Source of the DNA: Algoriphagus zhangzhouensis
Lineage (GTDB): Bacteria > Bacteroidota > Bacteroidia > Cytophagales > Cyclobacteriaceae
Direction: 5' to 3'
NCBI RefSeq assembly: GCF_900148515.1
Contig: NZ_FRXN01000001.1
Coordinates: forward strand, 434,001 to 498,000
DNA length: 64,000 nt
The translations under genes and the position numbers were made by a program. The first letter of the stretch is position 1. Each line of letters opens with the position of its first letter. This document shows, in pieces, positions 8,174-16,851 of the stretch. The notes beneath the pieces were generated by a model. The model had not been told where the DNA came from and did no database searches. It saw nothing but the letters and a program-made list of their open reading frames with translations.

Positions 8174-9520
8174 TTATCTACTTAAAGGTGTGGGGAATAC
8201 AGAGAGACTTTCCGATCCATTTTCTGAAACAGATTGAACAGAAAAGAAGTAATTGTCCTTGGAATAGGGAAGAGTCAAGTTGGTATCCGTTGTGAAGAAT
8301 TTTTTCTCCCAAACAGGGGAGGAGGTCTCTCTCATCAATACATAATAGCCTTTTACTTTACCAAATTTGGGGGCTTCCCAACTCAAAATCGAGTGATTAC
8401 TCAATCCTCTCACATCGATTCGGACGTTTTCAGGCTGACCAGCAGAACTAGCCAGTGTCGCCAAAGAGGCCAAGTTGATTCCGGATACTTTTCTCAAGTA
8501 TTCGAAGTCCATGAATTCTGGTAAATCTCCATATTGAATTCCATCTTCGACTCTTACATTTTCATGTTGGTGAGGGAAGTTTTCATTCATTTCAGAAAGG
8601 CGAACAGCCGTGAATCCATTTCTGGCAAAAGAAGTTTGATCACCACCTCTTAGGAATCGGTCAGGTCTGTAAATCAGCTTGATTTCAAATTGATCGACAT
8701 ATCGCTCACCCAATTCTTTGATATAGCGAGCCAATTGTCTGGATTTTGAATCATTGTCAGCTCCAGTATATCGACGAATTCTAGCTTCTTCCTCTGTTTC
8801 AGCTACAGGGATAGTTTCTGAGAAAACTCTCATTTTCAAATTGTCTTTGAGAAGTGTTCCTGAAGATTCACTGTTTCCTATGATGTCATTGTTGAGCACT
8901 GCAGCGATATTCCATCCTTCTTCTTTGGCTTTGTCAGCCATGTAGGTAGCTCCTTTTAATCCTTGTTCCTCACCCGTAAAAGCGACGAATTTAATGGTAG
9001 CAGGGAATGAATGAGAAGCCATGACTCTGGCTAATTCTATGACAGCGGCCGTACCACTTCCATCGTCATTTGCTCCTGGGGAGAAATTATCCGCATCCAT
9101 GACATTTTTGTTTCGGGAATCCATGTGAGCAGAAAGGATGAAAATCCTGTCATCATTGGGATCTGTACCTTTCAAAGTGGCCACTACATTGGCTCCGGGT
9201 GAATCTTGTTCAATTCTTCTTCCATCGCCCGGAATGGTGAATTTTTCGATTTCAGCAGTCATTCTGCCATTGGAGCTTTGGGCAAAATGATTGAATTTAG
9301 AAAGTACCCAATCTTGTGCCGCCGGCATCCCATTTTGGGTATCTGTACTGAGGGTATGTCGGGAATTATAAGAGGCGAGTTTGCGAACATAGGACTCCAA
9401 TGAATCTGAGGAAACTTCTTTGACCATCGCATCAATTTCAGGGTTTCTATTGATGATAGTCTGAGAAAAAGTCCATTGACTGAGCAAACCTAAACTTAGG
9501 GTGAATAAAATTTTGCGCAT
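8174..9520 (-). CDS. Secreted M28-family zinc peptidase with C-terminal fibronectin-like domain
   Basis: 448 residues. A signal peptide (about 1-20, ending FSQ) is followed by an M28 peptidase domain with the zinc ligands in place: H132 and D134 in LSAHMDSR, D152 in GANDDGSG, the EE pair at 184-185 (FTGEEQGL), D212 in NNDIIGN, and a late His in NFPHQHENV. The last 90 residues look like a beta-sandwich (fibronectin type III) ending in SVSENGSES. I chose the ATG at 9520 because it gives a clean signal peptide; another ATG seven codons upstream is possible. It is probably an aminopeptidase or carboxypeptidase of the cell envelope. Confidence 0.88.
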   Translation of the reverse strand: MRKILFTLSLGLLSQWTFSQTIINRNPEIDAMVKEVSSDSLESYVRKLASYNSRHTLSTDTQNGMPAAQDWVLSKFNHFAQSSNGRMTAEIEKFTIPGDGRRIEQDSPGANVVATLKGTDPNDDRIFILSAHMDSRNKNVMDADNFSPGANDDGSGTAAVIELARVMASHSFPATIKFVAFTGEEQGLKGATYMADKAKEEGWNIAAVLNNDIIGNSESSGTLLKDNLKMRVFSETIPVAETEEEARIRRYTGADNDSKSRQLARYIKELGERYVDQFEIKLIYRPDRFLRGGDQTSFARNGFTAVRLSEMNENFPHQHENVRVEDGIQYGDLPEFMDFEYLRKVSGINLASLATLASSAGQPENVRIDVRGLSNHSILSWEAPKFGKVKGYYVLMRETSSPVWEKKFFTTDTNLTLPYSKDNYFFSVQSVSENGSESLSVFPTPLSR

Positions 9521-9587
9521 AGTAAGGTTGATTAGTTGCATAAAGCTAAATTTATCCCAGTCAAATTAACAATCATTCGATTTTTAC

Positions 9588-10106
9588 ATGAATACCTTCT
9601 TAACCCCCAACAAAGGCGATTACCCTGCCTTTTATTCCACTTACTTAGATTTGATCACCGATACCGATTATTGTGAGTTAATAGATTCTCAAGTTCAGGA
9701 GCTGAAAGATCTCTTTGCAGAAAAACCTGAAGATTGGGAAAATCAACCTTACCAAGAAGGAAAATGGTCTCCGAAAGAGGTTTTGGGTCACGTGATAGAT
9801 ACAGAGAGAATCATGACCTTCAGAGCTTTGTGTTTTGCTCGTGGTGAACGCTCTTCTTTACCGGGGTTTGATCAAGATCCCTATGTATTAAATGCTAGAT
9901 TCGGCTCGGTAGAGATTGATTTGCTTTTGGAAGATTTTGCCGCTCAAAGGAAAGCCTTGGTAACGATGATTAAGACATTGAGAGAAGATGTTTTGGACAA
10001 TGAAGGAACCGCTAATGGTTCTCCAATCACTCCTAGAGCCTTGTTTTGGATTATTCCGGGTCACTTTATCCATCATTTGAATATTCTAAAAGAGAGATAC
10101 TCATGA
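9588..10106 (+). CDS. DinB superfamily protein
   Basis: A 172-residue helical protein of the DinB/YfiT metal-dependent hydrolase superfamily. The three metal-binding histidines are visible at about 65 (VLGHVIDTER) and in the late PGHFIHHLNIL. WSPKEVLGHV is the usual early motif. Members include thiol-S-transferases such as bacillithiol transferases; the substrate here is unknown. Its last four bases overlap the start of the phzF-like gene (ATGA), so it is the first gene of a three-gene operon. Confidence 0.87.
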   Translation: MNTFLTPNKGDYPAFYSTYLDLITDTDYCELIDSQVQELKDLFAEKPEDWENQPYQEGKWSPKEVLGHVIDTERIMTFRALCFARGERSSLPGFDQDPYVLNARFGSVEIDLLLEDFAAQRKALVTMIKTLREDVLDNEGTANGSPITPRALFWIIPGHFIHHLNILKERYS

Positions 10107-10900
10107 AACTAGAAATTGGAGTAGTTGATGCATTTACCGATGAGGTTTTCGGCGGAAATCCAGCAGCTGTTTGTCTTTTAGAACAAGACTTGTCAGCTGA
10201 AACCATGCAGAAAATTGCCATGGAAATGAATCTGAGTGAAACTGCATTCGTGCAAAAAAAGGAAGTTTCAGGTCATTTTTCCCTTCGTTGGTTTACTCCA
10301 ACTTTGGAAATTGATCTTTGTGGACACGCAACACTTGCTTCTGCATTTTGGATGCTACGAAACAATTGGGCTCAGTCGGGTGAAACGATCCATTTTCATA
10401 CTCTCAGTGGCGAACTTCAAGTGAAAAGCCATAGAGATCAGCTGGAGATGAATTTTCCTTTGCTTCCAACTTTCACGGATACACATCCAGTTTTCAAGGA
10501 TGAGTTATTTGGGAAGAAAATCCTTGCTGCCGCTCAATTGAGAAAGAATTGGATTTTTGAATTGGAGTCAGAAGATGCTGTGAAAACCTTAGAGCCTGTT
10601 ATGCAGGAAATTGCCGATAACAGTGAGGAAGGCTTTATAGTCACTGCTGCTGGAGATGGTGAATTTGATATAGTTTCTCGATTTTTCGGTCCGAATGTAG
10701 GTATTGCTGAAGATCCAGTCACTGGTTTTGCACATTGTGCCTTGATGGATTATTGGTATCAAAAAACCGGAAAACTTCACTTAAAAGCATTTCAGGCTAG
10801 TAATAGAGGAGGGAAGTTGGATTTGGAAAAACAGGATGATCGCGTGATATTGAGAGGAAAGGCAGTTTCAGTTTTAACAGGTACCATGACATTGGATTAA
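10103..10900 (+). CDS. PhzF-family isomerase-like protein
   Basis: 265 residues, the usual length of PhzF/YddE proteins. Family motifs are FTDEVFGGNPAAVC (about 11-24), MNLSETAFV with the conserved Glu, RWFTPTLEIDLCGHATLA, and the closing EDPVTGFAHC. PhzF isomerises a phenazine precursor, but most relatives have unknown substrates and no phenazine genes are present here. The ATG at 10103 overlaps the DinB stop and starts the conserved protein. One base separates it from the potassium channel gene. Confidence 0.9.
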   Translation: MKLEIGVVDAFTDEVFGGNPAAVCLLEQDLSAETMQKIAMEMNLSETAFVQKKEVSGHFSLRWFTPTLEIDLCGHATLASAFWMLRNNWAQSGETIHFHTLSGELQVKSHRDQLEMNFPLLPTFTDTHPVFKDELFGKKILAAAQLRKNWIFELESEDAVKTLEPVMQEIADNSEEGFIVTAAGDGEFDIVSRFFGPNVGIAEDPVTGFAHCALMDYWYQKTGKLHLKAFQASNRGGKLDLEKQDDRVILRGKAVSVLTGTMTLD

Positions 10901-10901
10901 T

Positions 10902-11600
10902 ATGGTAGAAAGATTAGGGAAAAAGAGGACTTACGGAAGGTATTTTAAGCACTTTACCGATTATTGGCTCACAGATGCCAGTTTCGGTTTATTGCTATTG
11001 ATTTTACTTTTTACAGTCTTTGTCTTACCCATTATGATTGAATATGGCCATATAGACATGGTATTTGTCAATATGGTCTTCCTTTTCTTATTCTTCACAG
11101 GAATCTGGTCTACGAGGGAAAAATTCTTGGTTTTTCTGACAACGGGTCTGTTTGTTACGCAATTGATCCTCAGGATTTTGAGGTTTTCAAATTTCCCTGT
11201 GGAGTTTTACCTAACCGAAAGGATAGTGGGGATCGCCAATATGATGGTGTTTATTTTTTTGAATATCAGACTCCTGTTTAGGGATCGAGAAATCAATGTT
11301 TACAGGGTCATCGGTGCCATTAATGTCTATCTCTGCTTGGCTATTCTGGGAGCTTTTGTTTTTGAAATTATCCATCTGACTGTAGGTCATAGTATTTCAG
11401 GAGAGTTGAACTTAAAGGGCTTAGATGAGGACTTCAGTCAATACATTTATTTCAGTTTGGTTTCATTGACGACAGTTGGATTTGGTGAACTTTACCCAGT
11501 CAATGTGATGTCCAGAATGCTTGCTGTATTTTTAAGTACCATCGGAATACTATATCCAGCGGTGGTGATTGCCAGATTGGTTTCAGAGAGCAAAAGTTAG
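10902..11600 (+). CDS. Two-pore-domain-type ion channel, probable K+ channel
   Basis: 232 residues with about six hydrophobic segments. The last two bracket a pore loop with the selectivity filter TVGFG at 191-195, the signature of potassium channels, followed by a C-terminal helix (AVFLSTIGILYPAVVIARLV). The first four helices (about 26-125) look voltage-sensor-like in number but lack a clear series of arginines. It is the last gene of the DinB/PhzF operon. The ion selectivity is inferred from the filter. Confidence 0.88.
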   Translation: MVERLGKKRTYGRYFKHFTDYWLTDASFGLLLLILLFTVFVLPIMIEYGHIDMVFVNMVFLFLFFTGIWSTREKFLVFLTTGLFVTQLILRILRFSNFPVEFYLTERIVGIANMMVFIFLNIRLLFRDREINVYRVIGAINVYLCLAILGAFVFEIIHLTVGHSISGELNLKGLDEDFSQYIYFSLVSLTTVGFGELYPVNVMSRMLAVFLSTIGILYPAVVIARLVSESKS

Positions 11601-11670
11601 CCCCATTGGTGTAAAAGCACCTGCATTTTTTAGGCATTCAGTTTAGCTTTCCTCAAAATCACTAAACTGT

Positions 11671-13152
11671 ATGAGAAAAATTTACTTATCCGCTTTGTTT
11701 CTCCTTGGAATGACTGTGGCAATGGCTCAGGAAGATCGAAAGATTCCAGTAGAAACTCAGATTGAGAAAACCCACGAAACGACAATAAAGGGTAAAAAAG
11801 TCCCTTATAAGTCAATCACAGGAACCCAGCCTGTTTGGGATGAAAATGGAGATCCTATCGCATCTTTGTTTTATACCTATTATGAAAGAACGGACGTGTC
11901 CAATAAGGAAACCAGACCATTGGTGATTTCCTTCAATGGAGGTCCTGGATCTGCTTCTATCTGGATGCACTTGGCTTATACTGGACCGGTTATTTTGAAC
12001 ATCGACGATGAAGGTTATCCTGTGCAGCCTTATGGTTACAAATCCAATCCAAATTCCATTTTGGATGTGGCTGACATCGTTTATGTTGACCCGGTTAATA
12101 CTGGCTATTCAAGAATTTTGGATCCTGAGAAAACTCCAAGATCCACTTTCTTTGGAATCAATTCAGATATCAAATACCTGGCTGATTGGGTTAACACTTT
12201 TGTAACCCGTGCTGGTAGATGGGCTTCTCCAAAATATTTGATTGGTGAAAGTTATGGTACCACTCGAGTTGCTGGTTTGGTTTCCCAGTTGCAAAATGCA
12301 CATTGGATGTACTTCAACGGAGTCATCTTAGTGTCTCCGACCGATATGGGTATTGATAGAGATGGTCCTGTGAAAATGGCAAATTACTGGCCTTATTATG
12401 CTGCTACAGCATGGTATCATGGTCAATTGCCAGCTGACCTTCAAAGTCAGGATTTAGATGATATTATTTCAGTGGTTGAAAAGATGGCTGTTGATGAGAT
12501 CCTTCCTGCGATGACCAAAGGAGGTAGCCTTTCTGATTCTGAAAAAGATGCGATTGCAGCTAAAATGGCTCGTTATTCTGGTATCAGCAAAGAATCAATC
12601 TTAGCTCATAATTTGATGGTTCCTACCAGTTTCTTCTGGAAAGAATTGCTTCGCGATGAAGGAATGACTGTAGGTCGTCTGGATAGCCGATACAAAGGTT
12701 TTGATAGCATGGATGCAGGTGATCGCTACGATTTTGATCCTGCATTGACTAGTTGGAATCACGCTTTTGCACCAGCTTTCAACATGTATGCAAGAGAGGT
12801 TTTAGGATTCGAAACTGATTTGACTTATAACCTTTTCGGCCCTGTTCACCCTTGGGATAGATCTAATGAAAGAACTGGTTATGATTTGGGTACAGCTATG
12901 AGACAAAATCCTTACTTGAACTTGATGGTACAGTCTGGATACTTTGATGGAGGAACAGATTTCTTCAATGCGAAGTATAGCACTTGGCAAATCGATTCAA
13001 ATGGTAAGTTGAAGGATAGAATTTCATTTAAAGGGTACCGTTCAGGTCATATGATGTATTTGAGAGCAGAGGACTTGGCTACTTCCAATGAAGATATCCG
13101 TCAATTCATCCAAAACTCAATGGTTAAGCCTGATCAGCCAGCTAAGTATTAA
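11671..13152 (+). CDS. Secreted S10-family serine carboxypeptidase
   Basis: 493 residues with a signal peptide ending MAMAQ at about 20. The S10 family signatures are present: FNGGPGSASIW (88-98, oxyanion hole region), GESYG (192-196) with nucleophile Ser194, a YFDGGTDF segment holding the likely catalytic Asp, and GYRSGHMMYL with the His. It would remove C-terminal residues from peptides outside the cytoplasm. It lies 70 bases after the channel gene and has its own terminator. Confidence 0.93.
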   Translation: MRKIYLSALFLLGMTVAMAQEDRKIPVETQIEKTHETTIKGKKVPYKSITGTQPVWDENGDPIASLFYTYYERTDVSNKETRPLVISFNGGPGSASIWMHLAYTGPVILNIDDEGYPVQPYGYKSNPNSILDVADIVYVDPVNTGYSRILDPEKTPRSTFFGINSDIKYLADWVNTFVTRAGRWASPKYLIGESYGTTRVAGLVSQLQNAHWMYFNGVILVSPTDMGIDRDGPVKMANYWPYYAATAWYHGQLPADLQSQDLDDIISVVEKMAVDEILPAMTKGGSLSDSEKDAIAAKMARYSGISKESILAHNLMVPTSFFWKELLRDEGMTVGRLDSRYKGFDSMDAGDRYDFDPALTSWNHAFAPAFNMYAREVLGFETDLTYNLFGPVHPWDRSNERTGYDLGTAMRQNPYLNLMVQSGYFDGGTDFFNAKYSTWQIDSNGKLKDRISFKGYRSGHMMYLRAEDLATSNEDIRQFIQNSMVKPDQPAKY

Positions 13153-13178
13153 TAATCTTTCTGAAAATGAAAAAATTG

Positions 13179-13208
13179 AGCCCTGAAGCAATTCGGGGCT
13201 TTTTTTGT
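13179..13208 (+). terminator. Intrinsic terminator after the S10 peptidase gene
   Basis: Arms AGCCCTGAA and TTCGGGGCT with loop GCAA form a 9-bp stem containing one T-G pair. A run of seven Ts follows. It is 27 bases past the stop codon. Confidence 0.88.
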
Positions 13209-13280
13209 GTTTCACGGCTATACCTTTACCACTTTTTTCAGTAGGTATTATTCTTTGAAATGACATGCATCTAACTATAT

Positions 13281-13353
13281 TTTTCCGTCCTTTTTCCTAT
13301 AGGTGAAAAAGGACCAAAAAACCCACCGCTGTCCATTTTTGGGTTAAAATCAA
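13281..13353 (+). repeat. Dispersed repeat block A, copy 1
   Basis: Reads GTCCTTTTTCCTATAGGTGA, then AAAAGGACC, then CCACCGCTGTCCATTTTTGG followed by GTTAAAATC. The same sequence occurs inverted at 37229-37326. CCTATAGG sits at the centre of a GTCCTTTTT/AAAAAGGAC inverted repeat, so the left half forms a hairpin. Confidence 0.8.
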
Positions 13354-13591
13354 TTTCCTCCCCACACGTCGGCAAACTCCTCAATTTTGCATTGACTCTT
13401 GTCTAAACTTGAAGTTTGCAGTAACAAAATTTTCGTCAAACAAGCCTCCTAATTTCCATTTCTCACAATTGATTTTTTAACACCCAAAACTGGAAGGCGG
13501 ATCCAGACTAAAATTGATGTTCTCGATTTAAATTAAGTTGATCCGTTTCTCTAATAGTCTAAAAATTAACACGTGATATTAACTGGACGAT

Positions 13592-13645
13592 ATGCCTTGA
13601 AGTGGCTGGTGACGGATTGAGGTCAACAAGCGTTAAGAAAATCGA
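13592..13645 (+). repeat. Dispersed repeat block B, copy 1
   Basis: The core TTGAAGTGGCTGGTGACGGA continues TTGAGGTCAA and is identical to the complement of part of 36910-36963. Similarity continues more weakly through AGCGTTAAGAAAATCGA. Confidence 0.8.
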
Positions 13646-13751
13646 CTAGTTCCGAACTTGTTCGGAAATCCGGCGATTTTTAGCGTTTGAACCAATTCGG
13701 CAGAAAATGTCCGCAGGCATTTTCAAGCCAATTCAGGCAAAAGACTTTTGT

Positions 13752-13775
13752 GGACTTTTGGTCTTTCAAAAGTCC
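13752..13775 (+). repeat. Dispersed repeat block C, copy 1 (hairpin)
   Basis: GGACTTTTG and CAAAAGTCC form a perfect 9-bp stem around GTCTTT. The complement of 36882-36902 gives the same GACTTTTGGTCTTTCAAAAG sequence. Confidence 0.75.
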
Positions 13776-13869
13776 AATAAATTTTTTTACCAGTCTTATA
13801 CTAGTTTAATTTTAGTGAATTTTGATATACACTGCCAGACTGATTATCGCTATTCAAAAAAGCTCCCAT

Positions 13870-14739
13870 TTACGGAATCAACTCCTGGAAATCTTCAAAC
13901 TTCTCAATGGGTTTTCCTGAAAATTCTCCAATGAGTTGATAGACATCATTCAGGCTTTTTCCTTCTTTTCGTAAAAACTGAAGAGAGGTAGAACCATCGG
14001 ATTTGGATAGTTTTTTCTTTTTAGGCCCTTTGAGAATAGGATGGTGGAAGTATTGAATTTTTTGGTAATCAGGTAATCCTAGCGTTTCGGCTAAAAAACT
14101 CTGAGCCAAACTGGATCCATATAAATCCTGCCCACGAACGATCAGATCAACGCCAAACCTTAAATCATCAATCACAGAAGTCAATTGAAAGGAGGGAAGC
14201 CCGTCTCTTTTTCTCACAATAAAAAAAGAAGAATCCTGAGGAATCACTTCCCAAACTTTTTTGTCGGGGTATTGAATGATACTGACCAAATCACTTTCAA
14301 GGGAATTAATCCTCCAAGTTATTTCTGGCTTATCCAATGAAAGATTTCTTCCCAAACAATGTCCTAAATAATAACCGGAGGAATTCATTTGCGAGATTTT
14401 CTTTCGGGAGCAATTACATCCGAATAGAATACCTTTTTCTCGGAGTTGGTCCAAAGCGGATTCATAGCTATCCATCCGGAATTTTTGAGACCATTCTTCT
14501 TCCAGCTCTTTCCTGTTTTTGGGCCCTTTCTCGATTGGTATTTCTAAAAAATCCAAAGATTCAAAAATGTCCTCAACAAATTCCGGTCTATATCTCTCCT
14601 GATCCAGATCGTCAATTCTCAATAAAATTTTTGCTCCCGTTTTTTCTGCCAATGCTTTGGTTAATAAGAAAGAATAGGCATTTCCCAAATGGAGGAAACC
14701 ACTCGGAGTAGGAGCAATACGCGTCAGGGTCGGATTCAT
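13870..14739 (-). CDS. gluQ: Glutamyl-Q tRNA(Asp) synthetase-like protein
   Basis: GluQRS attaches glutamate to the queuosine base at position 34 of tRNA(Asp). It is a short relative of glutamyl-tRNA synthetase without the anticodon-binding domain. The 289-residue product has the class I marks: APTPSGFLHLGNA (HIGH-type site, about 8-20), a cysteine-rich zinc site (GCNCSRKK and later GHC), RGQDLYGSS, and KKLSKSDG (KMSKS-type site). The length of about 290 supports GluQRS rather than a full GluRS (about 480-500). It starts 41 bases from the divergent lipoprotein gene. Confidence 0.87.
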   Translation of the reverse strand: MNPTLTRIAPTPSGFLHLGNAYSFLLTKALAEKTGAKILLRIDDLDQERYRPEFVEDIFESLDFLEIPIEKGPKNRKELEEEWSQKFRMDSYESALDQLREKGILFGCNCSRKKISQMNSSGYYLGHCLGRNLSLDKPEITWRINSLESDLVSIIQYPDKKVWEVIPQDSSFFIVRKRDGLPSFQLTSVIDDLRFGVDLIVRGQDLYGSSLAQSFLAETLGLPDYQKIQYFHHPILKGPKKKKLSKSDGSTSLQFLRKEGKSLNDVYQLIGEFSGKPIEKFEDFQELIP

Positions 14740-14780
14740 TGCGCCAAATTAAGTAGATTGGAAAAAAAACAACCATCACA

Positions 14781-15452
14781 ATGAAGCAGACCTTCAAAAT
14801 ATTTCTTTCATTGATAGTAGCATTTGGATTTAGCTCATGCCAATCTGACTCAGATAGAGTATTGACTGGACCTGAGTTGATCAAGAAATCTATTGAATTT
14901 CATGACCCAAAAGGCAATTGGGGGAGTTTTGAAGGAACATTCGTTTTTCAGGATAGTCTACCTCCAGGAAGAGATTCCCGATTTTATAAGGTCACTCTGG
15001 ATAACTCAAAATCAAAGATGAAATACTGGATCGAAGGATTGGAATATGAGGTGATCAAAGATTCTGTTTCTGTGCTTGAAGGTGAGGTTGAGGATGCAAG
15101 AGCACTGAGAATGCGAAATTACTATACCTATCTCTGGGGTCTTCCTATGAAATTGCAAGATCCGGGTACGCAAATCGATTCTGAGGTCGCTGAAGAAGAA
15201 ATTAAGGGCAAAACCTATAAGGTTGTGCGCGTTCCCTATGAAGAGGATATCTGGTATTTCTATTTAGATCCAGAAACCTTCCAAATGGAAGCCTATAAAT
15301 TTTATAAAGATGAACCCAATCAGGTAGGAGAGATTATTTATTTGGAAGGATTGACAGAAACCAATGGAATGAAGATCCCAAGCAATAGAACCTGGTATAG
15401 AACTGAGAAACCAGAATTTTTAGGAACTGATCAATTGAAAAGTGTCGAATAA
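14781..15452 (+). CDS. DUF6503-like lipoprotein
   Basis: A 223-residue lipoprotein; the signal peptide ends at SSCQS with the lipid-bearing Cys near 20. The mature part is beta-rich with many aromatic residues and resembles the DUF6503 family found in Bacteroidota envelope proteins, which may have a LolA-like barrel. TGPELIKKSIEFHDPKGNW is the recognisable start. The function is unknown. The next gene starts 67 bases later on the same strand. Confidence 0.65.
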   Translation: MKQTFKIFLSLIVAFGFSSCQSDSDRVLTGPELIKKSIEFHDPKGNWGSFEGTFVFQDSLPPGRDSRFYKVTLDNSKSKMKYWIEGLEYEVIKDSVSVLEGEVEDARALRMRNYYTYLWGLPMKLQDPGTQIDSEVAEEEIKGKTYKVVRVPYEEDIWYFYLDPETFQMEAYKFYKDEPNQVGEIIYLEGLTETNGMKIPSNRTWYRTEKPEFLGTDQLKSVE

Positions 15453-15519
15453 ATTTCTCGATTAAGGTCTTTTAACCTGAAAAAGAATTCCAAAAACTCA
15501 GCATTCTCTATTTTTGAGC

Positions 15520-16254
15520 GTGAAAAAAATCATCTTCCTCTTTGCTTTTATGACTTTTGGGTTTTGCCTTTATGGGCAAACTACCTATTCAGGGAATATC
15601 CTGGATAGCAGTGATAAGGGCTATTTGGAAGGTGTAGATGTGCAAGTTATAGGTGGAAAAGAAACCGTAAAGTCCAATGGACGAGGATATTTTTCCATCC
15701 AAGCCACTTTAGGAGATACACTTAGATTGAGTTTTCCGGGCTTTATTGAGCAAAAAGTAGTTTTGGGAAGTGAGAGGTTCCTCATGATCCAATTACAGGA
15801 TATGGCACGTTTTCTACCCACATTTGAAGTTCAGGGGAATGTTTATTCTTACCGAATGAAAGATGGCCGATTGGTTCTCAAAGATGAAAACGAAGCTGAT
15901 TTGCCTTCTAGAAAGGGAGAGGTTTTGGCTGGATTCAAAGAGGATGACCCCAATGGCGGGGTGGTGATCAGTGGACCAATTTCTTATTTCACCAAGAAGG
16001 CTAGACAAGCCCGGGAATACGAAAAGAAGAAAATCTGGCATTCCAGACGTGAAGGATATTATCAGGTGATTGAATCAGATTCTGTTCAGCAGGAAATGAT
16101 GGAAAAGTACGATTTGGATTCTCAGGAATGGGATGATTTAGTGATCAAATTCAATCAGTTTCACCAGAGTCACGAATTTTTAGATTGGTCAGAAGCCAAA
16201 GTCAAGAAAAGTTTGGATGAGTTTTTTCGTTTTGAAACCGAGTTCTCCTTTTAG
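15520..16254 (+). CDS. Exported carboxypeptidase-regulatory-like domain protein
   Basis: 244 residues from a GTG at 15520, chosen because it gives a standard signal peptide (VKKIIFLFAFM...YGQ); an in-frame TTG two codons earlier is also possible. After the signal peptide comes an about 80-residue beta-sandwich of the CarboxypepD_reg-like type: a SGNILDSSDKGYLEGVDVQV start, a GYFSIQA strand and DTLRLSFPGF. This domain is frequent at the start of Bacteroidota outer-membrane proteins. The C-terminal half is charged and helical. The last four bases overlap the end of the convergent DUF4442 gene. Function unknown. Confidence 0.72.
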   Translation: MKKIIFLFAFMTFGFCLYGQTTYSGNILDSSDKGYLEGVDVQVIGGKETVKSNGRGYFSIQATLGDTLRLSFPGFIEQKVVLGSERFLMIQLQDMARFLPTFEVQGNVYSYRMKDGRLVLKDENEADLPSRKGEVLAGFKEDDPNGGVVISGPISYFTKKARQAREYEKKKIWHSRREGYYQVIESDSVQQEMMEKYDLDSQEWDDLVIKFNQFHQSHEFLDWSEAKVKKSLDEFFRFETEFSF

Positions 16255-16757
16255 GATTTTCTTTTAAAAGACCAGGTGATAAAGAATCTGGCAACCATTT
16301 CACCAGAAGGGTTCCTCCCAGTTGAAACCATTGTCAGCGTCGCTGTATCATTGACTTCCATTGAATCGATCAAAGCAAAGAGTTCTTGTCCCTGATCACA
16401 GGTGAGCAATATCTTTTGATCAGCTTTCTTGTGGAATTCTGCTTTAAAATCTACTACCAACATGCTGAATTTTCCTTTTCCTGCAATTGCCATTTGACAC
16501 AAGGCCCCGGTACTTAATTCACCTGCACCAGCCAAGGCGGCAAAGTAAATCGAACGAAAAGGATTTTGACTTCTCCAGAAATAGGGGATGCTAACCTCAC
16601 ACTTATTTTGATCCAAAGTTTTGATTTTCAATCTCCAGAAAACCGCTGACGGAAGTTTGAAAAGCATGGCAAACCAAAAAATTAGTGGATTTGTCATTTT
16701 CTTCTGGTATTCCAGTCTTTCTTTTGTCAATTTTGTGGTGGTTACGCTAGTTTCCAT
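16251..16757 (-). CDS. DUF4442 hotdog-fold protein, thioesterase-like
   Basis: 168 residues. The protein matches the DUF4442 pattern: NPLIFWFAMLFKLPSAVFWR, then PYFWRSQNPFRSIYFAAL and a long central helix (AGAGELSTGALCQMA). The fold resembles the PaaI-type hotdog thioesterases, and an acyl-CoA substrate is plausible but unproven. The ATG at 16757 begins a short polar lead of about 20 residues. It is divergent from the M48 gene. Confidence 0.82.
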   Translation of the reverse strand: METSVTTTKLTKERLEYQKKMTNPLIFWFAMLFKLPSAVFWRLKIKTLDQNKCEVSIPYFWRSQNPFRSIYFAALAGAGELSTGALCQMAIAGKGKFSMLVVDFKAEFHKKADQKILLTCDQGQELFALIDSMEVNDTATLTMVSTGRNPSGEMVARFFITWSFKRKS

Positions 16758-16851
16758 AGAATAATAATATCATTTAAAATACGAATTTTTGCTTGGCATC
16801 ATGAAGCTGGTATCCTTTTTGGATTTTTAAAAGCAAATAAAATTTAGAATC

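Larger units (their letters stand above)
13209..13869. other. Gene-free stretch with repeat blocks
   Basis: No convincing reading frame. It holds three blocks (13281-13353, 13592-13645 and 13752-13775) that recur in reverse order and inverted orientation at 36.9-37.3 kb. It also holds a strong hairpin at 13638-13681: outer arms AAAATCG/CGATTTT around the perfect palindrome TTCCGAACTTGTTCGGAA at 13650-13667. I see no tRNA or other structured RNA that I can name. Confidence 0.7.

Noticed and set aside
13707..13934. Short plus-strand reading frame
   Set aside because: It lies mostly in the repeat region and runs over the end of gluQ, with no recognisable motif.
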